64,000 nt of DNA from Mucilaginibacter celer (GCF_003576455.2 NZ_CP032869.1:5332001-5396000); one strand, 5' to 3'; shown: positions 27,902 to 37,474, counted from the first letter of the stretch. Notes: generated by a model from the letters alone, not told the origin. Program-made: numbers and translations.

Positions 27902-28402
27902 ATGAAAAGATTTACGTTGGTTGTTTTATTACTGATTAGCTTTGGTTTAGGATATGGTTTTAACCGTTTAATTAACCCGGTAAATTCGGGCCCGCGGGTT
28001 ACAAGCCTGGGCGGCATCTTTTTTAAGGCCAAGGATCCTGTGGCTTTGAAGGCCTGGTATAATAAAAACCTCGGCATCCCGATGGGCGATTACGGTGCCA
28101 ATTTTGAATGGCACCAGGGTATGGATAGTACCAAAAAGGGCTTTACGCTTTGGGCGCCGTTTAAAGAAACAACCAAATATTTTCAACCATCCGAAAAACA
28201 GTTTATGATTAATTACCGGGTTGTGCAGTTGGATGCGCTGCTGGCGAAATTAAAGGCCGCAGGTATTATGCCCACAGATACGGTAGAGCGGGTGAGTTAT
28301 GGCAGCTTTGTACACCTGATGGACCCGGAAGGGAATAAAATTGAGCTTTGGGAGCCCAATGATGTGGAGTATGCAAAATTGGGGACGGCGACGGCTAAGT
28401 AA
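27902..28402 (+). CDS. Membrane-anchored or exported VOC family protein
   Basis: 166 aa. Residues 1-24 are a hydrophobic signal or anchor (FTLVVLLLISFGLGYGF), unlike most VOC proteins. The rest is a glyoxalase fold: GGIFFKAKDPVALKAWYNKNLGIP and HLMDPEGNKIELWEPND, with the metal-ligand Glu position in IELWEP. It is divergent from the VOC/ankyrin set with 51 bp between start codons. An export signal on a VOC domain suggests a role at the envelope; this is inference. Confidence 0.8.
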   Translation: MKRFTLVVLLLISFGLGYGFNRLINPVNSGPRVTSLGGIFFKAKDPVALKAWYNKNLGIPMGDYGANFEWHQGMDSTKKGFTLWAPFKETTKYFQPSEKQFMINYRVVQLDALLAKLKAAGIMPTDTVERVSYGSFVHLMDPEGNKIELWEPNDVEYAKLGTATAK

Positions 28403-28541
28403 ATTTCAGGCCATTTAAAAGTATTAAGAATAGCATTTACAACACGTATTGTGAGGCACAAAGCAATCGCGGATTGTACAGGGCACACTTGCTTAACCTC
28501 TCTGTTTCCGTGCGATTGCTTATACCATGTTTAAAAACACG

Positions 28542-28628
28542 TTGTCATGCTGAGGAACAAAGCATCTTCTACAACAAGCACAGCGGTTATGCAGGGCGAA
28601 GAAGATGCTTCGTTCCTCAGGATGACAA
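28542..28628. repeat. Dispersed palindromic repeat (GTCATGCTGAGGAAC type)
   Basis: 29-bp arms 28542..28570 and 28600..28628 with two mismatches. The arm sequence (GTCATGCTGAGGAACAAAGC) is of a type I recognise as widespread between genes of Bacteroidota. A second, weaker inverted pair, GCAATCGC/GCGATTGC (around 28464 and 28513), lies just before it. Together they fill the 302-bp gap 28403..28704. The short plus-strand open frame crossing it is not a gene. Confidence 0.75.
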
Positions 28629-28704
28629 GATGGTGATGTCATATTTGCTTCAGAGGCCTCGGCTTTTACCTACTCAGTAATAACGATACTTTAATAGCTT
28701 TGAG

Positions 28705-29460
28705 TTACCGCTGATTAGCCGGCTCGGCAATCCAATCGGCATATTTTGTTGGGCCGAGGTAAACTGCATTTGAAGTAGTTAAGGTATCAGCCTCGATTGC
28801 CGCGCCCGAATACAGTGCATTGGCATCGGTTTCAATCACAAGGTTTTTGCCGGTAGCTTCAGCATATTGTTTAATCCAGGCAGCCATATCAAATTTTTCG
28901 GGACCGCCAATTTCAAGGATAGCGTTGGCGGGCTGTGCAACCGCGGTTTGGGCCATAAAGGCAGCTACATCCTTACTGGCAATAGGCTGGATATTGGCGT
29001 CAGGTAAAGTCACTTTCCCATCAGCAGTACTCATGTAAACTATACCGCCGGCAAATTCAAAAAATTGGGTGGCGTGAACAATGGTGTAAGGGATGCCCGA
29101 GGCCTGGATCAGATCTTCCTGTACCTGTTTTGCCCTGAAGTAGCCACTGGCCTGCAGGTTTTTGGTACCTACAACAGATAAGGCGATGTGGTGCTGCACA
29201 CCGGCTGCCTTTTCGGCCGGCATCAGGTTTTCATTCGCGGTTTTGAAAAAATTCATCACCGCGGTATCTTCAAATGATGGCGAGTTGGATAGATCCACTA
29301 CTACCTGGGCGCCCTGTAAAACTTCGGTTAAGCCTTCGCCTGTAAGTGTGTTTACGCCGTTGTTGGGTGAGGCTGCTACAACATCATATCCGGCTGCTTT
29401 TAGTAAAGCAACTGTTTGACTACCAATAAGGCCGGTGCCGCCAATAACTACTATTTTCAT
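28705..29460 (-). CDS. NmrA-like SDR family NAD(P)-binding protein
   Basis: 251 aa atypical short-chain dehydrogenase. Rossmann motif GGTGLIGSQTVALLKAAGY at residues 7-25; no clear catalytic YxxxK, as in the NmrA/HSCARG branch that senses or uses NAD(P)H. FFEFAGGIVYMSTADGKVTLP and GPEKFDMAAWIKQYAEATG match this group. It is 70 bp downstream of the tandem Crp/Fnr genes and probably in one transcript with them. Confidence 0.82.
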   Translation of the reverse strand: MKIVVIGGTGLIGSQTVALLKAAGYDVVAASPNNGVNTLTGEGLTEVLQGAQVVVDLSNSPSFEDTAVMNFFKTANENLMPAEKAAGVQHHIALSVVGTKNLQASGYFRAKQVQEDLIQASGIPYTIVHATQFFEFAGGIVYMSTADGKVTLPDANIQPIASKDVAAFMAQTAVAQPANAILEIGGPEKFDMAAWIKQYAEATGKNLVIETDANALYSGAAIEADTLTTSNAVYLGPTKYADWIAEPANQR

Positions 29461-29530
29461 CTCTGTAAAGTTTTAAATGATTTGATGATACAAAGATGGG
29501 CAGCCAAACGCCGGGAAAACTTAAGCTGGT

Positions 29531-30103
29531 TTAAGAAACAAATGCGGCCTGCAATTGGCGTAAAACTTCGGGCGAAACGCCGATGTAGGATGCAAAGATC
29601 TCATCCGGAATCCTTTGGATCAACACCGGGTAAGTTCGGCGGAAATAATTATAAAAATCCGGTTTGGAGGTAGTGGCAAATGTTTTTTGCTTATACAAAG
29701 CCGCCCCGTAAGCCCGTTCATGAATTTTATTAAAATACAGCGCCATAACGGGGAATTGCAATAACATGGCCTCGTAATTTGCCCGGCTCAGGCAGGTTAT
29801 TTCCGAATCTTCCATGGCGGCAATGGCATATACCGCGGGCTTGCTATCGCAAAAGGTTTTATAATCGGTTAACCACCAGTTTTCGAGTGCAAAATGGATC
29901 ACCTCCCGCTTATCATTATAGTCGTAAAATAAATACAGGCAGCCTTGGTTAACAAAGTAAATGGTATCGCAGGTTGCTCCCTCGCTTAAAAGCACGGTAT
30001 CTTTTTTAACTGCTATCGTTTCAAAAAAATGAGACAGCTGTTCCCGTCGTATAGTAAAACCGGGAAGGAGTTGTTGGATATGGGCGATGAGCTGTTGGGT
30101 CAT
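29531..30103 (-). CDS. Crp/Fnr family regulator (second of tandem pair)
   Basis: 190 aa: cyclic-nucleotide-binding-like beta-barrel (residues ~20-125, EGATCDTIYFVNQGCLYLFY, FALENWWLTDYKTF) and a short C-terminal helical part IPDEIFASYIGVSPEVLRQLQ that keeps the form of the HTH used by this Bacteroidota subgroup. Its start overlaps the stop of the upstream paralogue by 4 bp (ATGA). Effector unknown; cAMP-contact residues are not evident. Confidence 0.85.
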   Translation of the reverse strand: MTQQLIAHIQQLLPGFTIRREQLSHFFETIAVKKDTVLLSEGATCDTIYFVNQGCLYLFYDYNDKREVIHFALENWWLTDYKTFCDSKPAVYAIAAMEDSEITCLSRANYEAMLLQFPVMALYFNKIHERAYGAALYKQKTFATTSKPDFYNYFRRTYPVLIQRIPDEIFASYIGVSPEVLRQLQAAFVS

Positions 30104-30684
30104 AGGGGTTTATGTTCAATGCGTTTTTTACGCAATTCGCTCAGGTATTCGGGTGTGAAACCTAAAAAGGAGGCTAATACTTTTTGCGGGATACGTTGAA
30201 TAAACTCGGGGTACCGGGATTCAAAAAGTTCGAAAATTTCATTTTTGGGCATTCTCGAAATCATTCGCACTCTACTAAGGGAGGCTGCAAAAGCGCGCTC
30301 ATACATCAGTCGGAAATATTTTTCCATCAAAGGAATTTCTTCCGGCAGTAGAGCGTAGTTTTTAGCGCTCAACACCAATACTTCGGCATTTTCAAGGGCC
30401 TGGATGGTATACGTTGATCGTCGCCCGGTACGGAAAGCATCCAGATCGGTCATCCACCAATTTTCGAGCGCGAGCTGCATGGTTTGCTCCATGCCGTTGC
30501 TATCGATAAAAAACAAACGAAGGCAGCCTTTTACTACAAAAAAGTACGCGTTGCAGGGCTTGTCTTCTTCCAGTAACAAATCCTTTTTTTTATACATCCG
30601 GGCTTCGAAATACGACAGGATTTTTTGTCCGTCGGTTTCGCGATTGCCCGTTATTTTCTGGATATGTTGTATCAGCGGATGCAC
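30100..30684 (-). CDS. Crp/Fnr family regulator (first of tandem pair)
   Basis: 194 aa with the same layout as its neighbour: barrel with EEDKPCNAYFFVVKGCLRLFF and LALENWWMTDLDAF, and a C-terminal helix pair IPQKVLASFLGFTPEYLSELRKK. The two proteins align along their full lengths, so they are a tandem duplication that has diverged strongly. The 4-bp ATGA overlap implies coupled translation and possibly a heterodimer. Confidence 0.85.
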   Translation of the reverse strand: MHPLIQHIQKITGNRETDGQKILSYFEARMYKKKDLLLEEDKPCNAYFFVVKGCLRLFFIDSNGMEQTMQLALENWWMTDLDAFRTGRRSTYTIQALENAEVLVLSAKNYALLPEEIPLMEKYFRLMYERAFAASLSRVRMISRMPKNEIFELFESRYPEFIQRIPQKVLASFLGFTPEYLSELRKKRIEHKPL

Positions 30685-30841
30685 GGTATAAAAATACCAA
30701 TATATTGTGTAAACCGTGCTTTATTGGTTAGGCTTTGCGCCACAACCATTTAAAAACATCAATTAATGATTTGTTTCTGCAGCAGCTTTATTTTTAAGTA
30801 TATACCTTGTTGATGTACTTAAAATTGGATATTAAGCGCAA

Positions 30842-30956
30842 GTTCGGAATAAGAAAAAACTTATGCAGGTTACAGCCAGAGGAAGCATTTTGATCGTAGC
30901 TAATACAATTTCTCCCTTGCTTATTGAAATGCTATAAAGTTTTTCTTATCCCGAAC
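30842..30956. repeat. Inverted repeat before the RND operon end
   Basis: Arms 30842..30862 (GTTCGGAATAAGAAAAAAC...) and 30936..30956 are near-perfect reverse complements with one mismatch and one length difference in the A-run. They lie in the 285-bp gap between the Crp/Fnr and RND genes. May serve as terminator for the efflux operon; the size (about 115 bp) is large for that. Confidence 0.65.
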
Positions 30957-30969
30957 ATACAATAAAGGC

Positions 30970-33900
30970 TTACTTCGCCTGCTCCTCCACCTCAACAGCA
31001 GGTGGTATTAACTCATAAATTATTGGTGTTACAATTCGTGATAATAATGTTGAGCTGATTAACCCGCCTATCAATACAATGGCCAGCGGCGAGATCAACG
31101 GATTGGTTGATATCGCGATAGGGATCAAACCACCAATGGCTGTTAATGAGGTAAGCACTATTGGTAAAAAGCGCACCTCACCCGCCTCACGAATGGCCTC
31201 CTGCAAGCCTTTGCCCTGCCGCCTTAACTGGTTGGTAAAATCGACCAGTAAAATGGTGTTTTTTACTTCAATTCCCGCCAACGCAATTAGCCCGATAATA
31301 GCTACAAACGATAACGAGTTGCCGCTAACCCAAAGCGCTACCGCCGCGCCAACTACCCCCAACGGAATAACCGACAGGATAATGAGCATGCTTTTGAACG
31401 TTTTAAACAACAATACCAAAACTGCAATAAACATAAATACGGTTACGAGGATGATACTTAAAAAACCGCCGAATGAGTTATTGCGCGATTCCACTTCACC
31501 ACCCATCTCGTAGCTATAACCCACCGGCAGCTTCATTTTATCCATCTTCTGTTGCACATCATCAAGCACACGGCTTACCAAAAAGTTTTTCTGCACGTTG
31601 GCCTGTACAGATACCACACGCTTCTTTTCCTGGTGATTGATAATGGCCGGCGATGCTTCCAGCTTCAGATCAGCCACCTGGTTTAGCGGCAGGGCGTTAC
31701 CCTGGGCATTGTTTACGTACAGGTTGCGGAAGGCATCCAGGTTAGGGCGACCATCCTTCATTCGCGTTAGCAAAACGGCGTAGCCATATTTGTTATCGTT
31801 ATTGTAATAGGTACCCATATCCAGGCCGGTTACGGCAAGGCGGGCAATCTGATCAACAGCTAATGATGTTACCCCTAACTGCTGGGCTTTATCTTTATTC
31901 ACAGCCACGCGGATATCACTTTTTAACAAACTAACAGGGTTATTCACATACATGGTACCCGGAGTTTGGTGCAGCATTTTTTCTACTTTAAGGGATAGTG
32001 CGCGCAGGGTATCCAGGTTTTCGCCAAACAGGCGCACCTCTACCGGGGCAACTACAGGCGGGCCCTGTTCAAAGTTTTTAACCTCTACCTTGGCACCGGG
32101 ATAATGCGCCCAACGGTTTTGCAGCTTCTGGATCAGGGCCAGCTTGGCATCGGGGCGGGTATCTTCATCCAACTGGATAAACAGCTGCGCGAAATCGCTG
32201 CGGTTGTTTTCGGCAATTACATTGTAGTAAATTCGCGGGTTACCGTGGCCAACATTGCTGGCGTAGTATTTAATTATTGGTTCCTGTTTCAGTTCTTTTT
32301 CAATAGCCCGTGTTATCGAATCGGTATAAGGCAGGTTGGATTGATTTGGCGTAGTGATATTGATCAGGAACTGCGGTTTCTCTGAGGATGGAAACAAGCT
32401 AAAACCTATCACCCCAAACAATTGCAGCGATGCCACAAATATCACCACAGCAACACCAATGGTGATGAACGGCCTTTGCAAAGCTTTATCTAATAAACGG
32501 GCATAGCTACCGTGGATCATTCTTTTCAAACCGCGCATCAGGAAATTCCCCTCGGGATTACTGGTATGGTTTTTCAATAAACGGCTTGATAAAAAGGGAA
32601 TAATAGTTAACGATACCGCCATTGAAGCCAGTACGCAAAATATTACCGCCAGCGGCAGGCAGCGGATAAAATCGCCCGAACCTTCGGGTAAAAATACCAG
32701 GGGCATAAAGGCAATAATCAGGATTACGGTACAACCTACCACGGCCATGCCTATCTGCCCGGTAGCTTTCAGCGTGGCCTCCATACGGCTGTGACCTTCC
32801 AGCATCCATCGCTCAATGTTTTCTACCACCACAATGCTGTCATCTACCAATAGTCCTAATGCTACAACTAACCCTACAATACTTAATTGATTGAGGTTGA
32901 AGCCAAAGAGTTGCAGCAACACAATACCAATAGCCAGCGAAAGCGGGATAGAGATCATTACAATAACCGCCGGGCGGATGCCTAATGGTAACAAGGTAAT
33001 GGCTACCAGCAAAATGGCGATAATAAAATCATGGCTCAGGCCGGTGAGCCTGCGGTTCACGTTATCAGCCTGGTCAAAGTTTTGTACCAGGTCGATATTG
33101 GCGGGCAGGATTTTTTTGAAATCAGCCAGTACTTTTACATACTGGGCTTGTGTACGGTTGATGTTCTCGCCTTCCTTTTGGGCTGCCACCACAAATACGC
33201 AGCGGTGACCATTGAGGCGGGCAATGTGCTTTTCCTCGCCATAACCATAGTAAACATGCGCTATATCTTTTAGGGCGATGTTTTTCCCGCCTGCCGCGTA
33301 AACGATGGTATTGTTCACCGCATCAAGCGTACGGTAATCATTAGTTTTAATATTGAAAGTGAGTTTTGATGCATCAACACTACCACCGGGGATGCTGGCC
33401 ATTTCGCTGTGTAAACTATTCACCACGGCACTTACCGGCAAATGCATCTGCGACATTTTTTCGAGATTAAGTTCTATCCTTACCTGTTGGCCGGGCAAGC
33501 CGAAAATATTCACCTGTTTTAGTGCGGATACTTTTTCCAGTTCGTCCTGCAATTTCTCGGCGTAGTATTGCAGCTTGCTACGCGGAGCATTTTCTGATAC
33601 CAATGCAGCCTGTAATACATTCACATCCGATGGTTGTTGCTTCTGGATGTCGATATTGGTGATCTCGGCAGGCAATTCGGCGCGCTTGTTATTTACCTCG
33701 CGTACTATTTCCTGGTATTTGGAATCGATATTGGAGCTGTACTTATACTCCACCCTGATCACCGCCACACCATTGGCTACACTGGTGCGCACGCGTTTGA
33801 TATCATCCAAACCCGAAATCACTTTCTCCAAAGGCGTTACCACCCTATCCTCAATATCCCGGGGACTGGTACCCGGATAATTCACTATAATGAGGTAAGC

Positions 33901-34029
33901 GGGCGCATGCATTTCCGGATCTTCCGAGCGGGGCATATTCAATATAGTGGTGATCCCCAAAACAATGATCATCAAAAAAATGACCAGCGTAAACTGGCTG
34001 TTTTTTACAGCATACTCTGATATTTTCAT
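30970..34029 (-). CDS. RND multidrug efflux permease (AcrB/HAE1-like)
   Basis: 1019 aa, typical RND pump. The first membrane helix follows MKISEYAVKNSQFTLVIF; two large periplasmic loops and 12 helices are expected. Motifs: LGLLVDDSIVVVENIERWM in the first helical block (proton-relay Asp pair region) and the second block around VVGAAVALWVSGNSLSFVAIIGLIALAGIEVKNTILLVDF. It uses the proton gradient to export hydrophobic drugs or toxic compounds through the TolC partner. It overlaps the adaptor gene by 4 bp and belongs to the tetR-tolC-adaptor-permease group. Confidence 0.95.
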   Translation of the reverse strand: MKISEYAVKNSQFTLVIFLMIIVLGITTILNMPRSEDPEMHAPAYLIIVNYPGTSPRDIEDRVVTPLEKVISGLDDIKRVRTSVANGVAVIRVEYKYSSNIDSKYQEIVREVNNKRAELPAEITNIDIQKQQPSDVNVLQAALVSENAPRSKLQYYAEKLQDELEKVSALKQVNIFGLPGQQVRIELNLEKMSQMHLPVSAVVNSLHSEMASIPGGSVDASKLTFNIKTNDYRTLDAVNNTIVYAAGGKNIALKDIAHVYYGYGEEKHIARLNGHRCVFVVAAQKEGENINRTQAQYVKVLADFKKILPANIDLVQNFDQADNVNRRLTGLSHDFIIAILLVAITLLPLGIRPAVIVMISIPLSLAIGIVLLQLFGFNLNQLSIVGLVVALGLLVDDSIVVVENIERWMLEGHSRMEATLKATGQIGMAVVGCTVILIIAFMPLVFLPEGSGDFIRCLPLAVIFCVLASMAVSLTIIPFLSSRLLKNHTSNPEGNFLMRGLKRMIHGSYARLLDKALQRPFITIGVAVVIFVASLQLFGVIGFSLFPSSEKPQFLINITTPNQSNLPYTDSITRAIEKELKQEPIIKYYASNVGHGNPRIYYNVIAENNRSDFAQLFIQLDEDTRPDAKLALIQKLQNRWAHYPGAKVEVKNFEQGPPVVAPVEVRLFGENLDTLRALSLKVEKMLHQTPGTMYVNNPVSLLKSDIRVAVNKDKAQQLGVTSLAVDQIARLAVTGLDMGTYYNNDNKYGYAVLLTRMKDGRPNLDAFRNLYVNNAQGNALPLNQVADLKLEASPAIINHQEKKRVVSVQANVQKNFLVSRVLDDVQQKMDKMKLPVGYSYEMGGEVESRNNSFGGFLSIILVTVFMFIAVLVLLFKTFKSMLIILSVIPLGVVGAAVALWVSGNSLSFVAIIGLIALAGIEVKNTILLVDFTNQLRRQGKGLQEAIREAGEVRFLPIVLTSLTAIGGLIPIAISTNPLISPLAIVLIGGLISSTLLSRIVTPIIYELIPPAVEVEEQAK

Positions 34030-35105
34030 TTGGATGCTGTTTTAGGAGATTGAACAATAATGGCACTGCTATCCGTTAAATAAGCCGAACCCGAAATAAT
34101 GAGCGACCGGGCATTAGCCAGGCCATCGGTAATGGTTACCGTATTTTTATCGATAGCGGCAACGGTTACTTTTACCTTGCGGGCTGTTTTGTTATCATCG
34201 GTCACAAATACATAGCCGTTGGCCCCGTCGCCATCTAAAAGGGCTTCGTACGGAATTTGCCAGGTTTGGCTTCCGGTAGTTTTGCCATGTTGAATGCTGA
34301 TCGTCGCCTTACCAAACATGCCCGATGCTATGGCTTTTGGCTTGGCCCCCGTAAGCGTAATATCGGCACTAAAAGTACCCGTAGCTGCATCCACACCTTC
34401 CGATCGGCGGGTTACTACGCCTTGTAATGTTTGGCCGGGCAATGCGGTGGTTTCAATTTCGGCTTTATCATTGATTTGCAAGGCAGCCCATTCATGGTCG
34501 CTGATGCCTACCCTTAGCTTCCACTCGCCCGCACCTGCACCATTGGTTTGCAGCACAGCTGTGCCGGCGGTAACCTGCTGCCCGGCATTGGCCAGTTTCC
34601 TCAATATATAACCATCTTTTGGCGCACGGATCTGCGAGTATTGTTGATTAAATACCGCCATGTTCAGCTGCTGTTTAGCCTGTTGCATGGCGGTTTTGGC
34701 ATTCTGCAATTGCTCTAAAGTAGCCACACTATCTTGATACAGGTTTTGTGTACGCTGATAATCGCGCCCGGCTTTTTCGTTAGCCAACTGGGCTTGTTGC
34801 AACTGGGCGTTGATATCTGTAGGATTAAGGGTAGCCAACAACTGGCCTTTTTTAACGGCATCGCCTTCTTTAACATTTACCGTATTGATGATGCCACCTG
34901 TTTTGAAGGATAGCATCACCTCGTCATCGGTAGTGAACTGGCCCGATACGGTGATAGATGTATTGCCGCTTTGCTGTTGCAGGGGCATTACCTGTACGGG
35001 GATGGTATCGGTATTAGCGTTGGAGGTAACGGCTTTGGGTTTGGAACCACAACCGTATATAAATGGCAGGCAAAGTAATAAGCCGGTGTATCTTAATGTT
35101 TTCAT
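34026..35105 (-). CDS. RND efflux periplasmic adaptor (lipoprotein)
   Basis: 359 aa membrane-fusion protein. N-terminal lipobox in FIYGCGSK (Cys19 region) predicts anchoring. Order: barrel-sandwich start (TVNVKEGDAVKKGQLLATLNP), alpha-hairpin coiled coil (about residues 95-150, rich in Q and L), second lipoyl half (IRAPKDGYILRKLANAGQQV) and C-terminal beta-barrel. It joins the inner-membrane pump to the TolC-like channel. It lies 9 bp after tolC and overlaps the pump gene. Confidence 0.93.
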   Translation of the reverse strand: MKTLRYTGLLLCLPFIYGCGSKPKAVTSNANTDTIPVQVMPLQQQSGNTSITVSGQFTTDDEVMLSFKTGGIINTVNVKEGDAVKKGQLLATLNPTDINAQLQQAQLANEKAGRDYQRTQNLYQDSVATLEQLQNAKTAMQQAKQQLNMAVFNQQYSQIRAPKDGYILRKLANAGQQVTAGTAVLQTNGAGAGEWKLRVGISDHEWAALQINDKAEIETTALPGQTLQGVVTRRSEGVDAATGTFSADITLTGAKPKAIASGMFGKATISIQHGKTTGSQTWQIPYEALLDGDGANGYVFVTDDNKTARKVKVTVAAIDKNTVTITDGLANARSLIISGSAYLTDSSAIIVQSPKTASK

Positions 35106-35114
35106 TGTGTGTTT

Positions 35115-36494
35115 TTATTTGGTGTTGAGGTTGTTAATGGGATAAGTGGCCTGGTCGCGCTCCAGTTCGGCAAGGGCTACCTGCAGGCCTGCCTGGGTAT
35201 CGGCAATTTGCAGGCGGGAATTGGTAAGCTGATTTTGAGCGTCAACCAATTCGAGGTACAGGAGCTGGCCGGCCCGGTAAGCTTTAAGCTGATCGTTATA
35301 ATATTTGCCTGCAAAGGTTAACTGTGAAACCGAACTTTGATAAGCTGCTTTGGCCGATTGATAGTTATTGTAAGCCTGATCTAACTGAAGGTTTAATTGC
35401 TGTGTAGTTTGATCGAGCTGGGCGGTTGCCGCCTGAATTTTTGCATGCGATTGTGCCGCGCGGGCCTTTCGCTGCCCGCCGGTAAATATGTCCCATTGCA
35501 GGTTAACGCCCCACAGGTAATAGCGGGTTTTATTATTTATGTTGAAATCAAATCCCTGTGAACCAAGATCGATAAACGTATTTACCTTGGGGATAAAGCC
35601 GGATTTTTGCAGTTTATAATCAAGTGTATAAACCTGTTGTAAGGTGCGCAACTGGTTCAGCTCTTCGCGCTTTGCTGTTCCGGCAGTGGTATCGGCCATG
35701 GCCTGTACTGCGGTAACGGCATCCTGGTCAACAATGATCGAATCGGTAAGAGGACGGTTAAGCAAAAAGTTGAAGTATGAGCGCGCGTTTTGTACCGCAT
35801 GCTGTGCCTGTATTAACGAGGCACTGGTTTTTTGCTGCTCAGTTTGCGCACGGAGTAAAGCCGTTCCATTACGTACACCGTTACGGAGCAGGCTTTCGTT
35901 TTCGCGGATGTTTTCTTTAATAAGCAGCATGGCGCTGTTATAGGTAGCCACGCCCTGCAAAGCCTGGTAATAACGGTAGTAGGCCGTTTTAATATCTTTT
36001 ACCAATGCGCGTTTATAAACGTTAACCGCTGCCTGCTGGCTGTTGATGAGCTGTTGTTTGATGAGTTTGTTATACCTGATCTCGGCATTGATTAACGGCA
36101 AACTGGTACGCACCTTGGCGTCATAAAAATTATCCGGATTAAGCAAAAACGACTGGTTTTGCAGCATAGGATACTTGTTGGAGTTGGTAAGCTGGTTAAG
36201 CGCCGTATAAACCGGATTGATGAGATCGCCAACCGGCACATCAATAGTACGCCCGCCCGATGATTTGGTGTAGCTGCCTAATACGCTAACCGTTGGCAGG
36301 TACATAGCCTGTGCTTCTTTTAAATCGTAAAGGGCTTTATCGAGGTTAAATTGTTGCTCTTTTAAACCCTGATTTTGGGCGAAGGCATCGGCAATATAAC
36401 CGTCCAGCCGCCCCGTTTGGGCATAAGCCCCGCCCTGACTAATACCGGTAAGCGCAACCAGTAAAAGTGACAGCCTGATAAATGTTGTATACAT
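35115..36494 (-). CDS. TolC-family outer membrane efflux protein
   Basis: 459 aa from ATG 36494, which gives a good signal peptide (MYTTFIRLSLLLVALTGIS...GGAYAQ). The frame opens three codons earlier at a TTG; the ATG is preferred. Two OEP (PF02321) repeats of helical hairpins, e.g. DKALYDLKEAQAMYLPTVSV, then QLDQTTQQLNLQLDQAYNNY near the C-terminus. It forms the outer-membrane exit duct. Two sequences resembling the TetR operator lie just upstream (36494..36512 and 36605..36623), so the operon is probably repressed by the adjacent TetR protein. Confidence 0.92.
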   Translation of the reverse strand: MYTTFIRLSLLLVALTGISQGGAYAQTGRLDGYIADAFAQNQGLKEQQFNLDKALYDLKEAQAMYLPTVSVLGSYTKSSGGRTIDVPVGDLINPVYTALNQLTNSNKYPMLQNQSFLLNPDNFYDAKVRTSLPLINAEIRYNKLIKQQLINSQQAAVNVYKRALVKDIKTAYYRYYQALQGVATYNSAMLLIKENIRENESLLRNGVRNGTALLRAQTEQQKTSASLIQAQHAVQNARSYFNFLLNRPLTDSIIVDQDAVTAVQAMADTTAGTAKREELNQLRTLQQVYTLDYKLQKSGFIPKVNTFIDLGSQGFDFNINNKTRYYLWGVNLQWDIFTGGQRKARAAQSHAKIQAATAQLDQTTQQLNLQLDQAYNNYQSAKAAYQSSVSQLTFAGKYYNDQLKAYRAGQLLYLELVDAQNQLTNSRLQIADTQAGLQVALAELERDQATYPINNLNTK

Positions 36495-36512
36495 AATGAA
36501 CAATGTTTAGTA
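36494..36512. promoter_or_regulatory. Operator-like site at the tolC start
   Basis: TAATGAACAATGTTTAGTA agrees with the central 19 bases of the tetR palindrome (TACTGAACAGTGTTCAGTA) at 16 positions. It touches the tolC ATG, where bound repressor could block elongation or initiation. A weaker relative (12 of 19) is at 36605..36623. Confidence 0.55.
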
Positions 36513-36639
36513 TTGGAGTAAAAAATTTTTATTCTTTTCTTTTTAGATGCTCAACTACTGATGTAGACGATTGAACTTTGATTAAATTGTAATAAATGTT
36601 TAAAAAATGAACGATGTTTATTATTAGTTCAAAAAAATT

Positions 36640-37251
36640 TTATTTTGTTACAGAACGGATATAACTTTCCATAGTAGCCAGTAATATATGAGGGATCTCT
36701 TCTTCAGAAGCATCCATTACTTTTAACCTGCAGCGCAGGTTAAGCGATACCAGGCCATGAACCATTGCCCACATTTGTAACGTGGCTGCCTGTACATTAG
36801 TAACCACCAAACTATCACCGGCCACGCAGGCTGCCAGGCAATCGGTTAAAAAATCAAGGCAGTTGCCGCCATTAGCTTTGTGGATCTCTTCATCTACGTT
36901 TGTAGGCGCGCGGATGATAAACATCAGGTCGTACAATTCCGGGTTATTTAAGCCGAAGTTGATGTAAGTACGGCTAAGCTGCAACAGGCGCTCAACAGGG
37001 TCTTCGCTGGTAGCATTTTCCTCAAAAACCTTTAATAGTTTGCCAAAAGCTTCACTTTGTACCTCGTACAGCAACTCGTCCTTATCCTTATAATACAGGT
37101 AAATGGTACCCGGACTGTATTCAATCTCATCGGCAATATTACGGATGGAAGTTTTGGCTACACCATCCTCCAAAAAAAGCTTTAACGCAGCAGCTTTGAT
37201 CAGCTCCTTCATTTCCATTTTTTCGCGCTCTTTTCTTTCAGATACTCCCAT
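36640..37251 (-). CDS. TetR-family repressor of the efflux operon
   Basis: 203 aa. N-terminal HTH: LIKAAALKLFLEDGVAKTSIRNIADEIEYSPGTIYLYYKDKDELL, a classic TetR_N. The ligand-binding C-terminal domain contains a TetR_C-like run MWAMVHGLVSLNLRCRLKV. First gene of the efflux gene group, with a perfect operator palindrome 19 bp upstream of its start codon, so autoregulation is likely; ligands would be pump substrates. Confidence 0.9.
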   Translation of the reverse strand: MGVSERKEREKMEMKELIKAAALKLFLEDGVAKTSIRNIADEIEYSPGTIYLYYKDKDELLYEVQSEAFGKLLKVFEENATSEDPVERLLQLSRTYINFGLNNPELYDLMFIIRAPTNVDEEIHKANGGNCLDFLTDCLAACVAGDSLVVTNVQAATLQMWAMVHGLVSLNLRCRLKVMDASEEEIPHILLATMESYIRSVTK

Positions 37252-37269
37252 AGTAATATTAACAGCAGC

Positions 37270-37298
37270 AAATTTACTGAACAGTGTTCAGTAAATTT
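37270..37298. promoter_or_regulatory. TetR operator palindrome
   Basis: Perfect 13-bp inverted repeat AAATTTACTGAAC-agt-GTTCAGTAAATTT, 19 bp upstream of the tetR start. Size and position fit an autoregulatory TetR-dimer site. Confidence 0.8.
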
Positions 37299-37474
37299 GT
37301 AATTGAAACGTAAACATGCGAAAATTTAGGTTGGTATCAAAGTTTGGGAGGTGATGGAGGTGGTATTTAGATAATGGAGACTGAATAAAGCTCTTTTTAA
37401 ATTTACTTATCTTCGAAAAAAAGTAATGTAGATATTTGCTTAACCAAACCCTATCATATCAACTAAATCGAATC

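Noticed and set aside
28474..28680. 68-aa plus-strand open frame
   Set aside because: Lies fully within the palindromic repeat of the gap.
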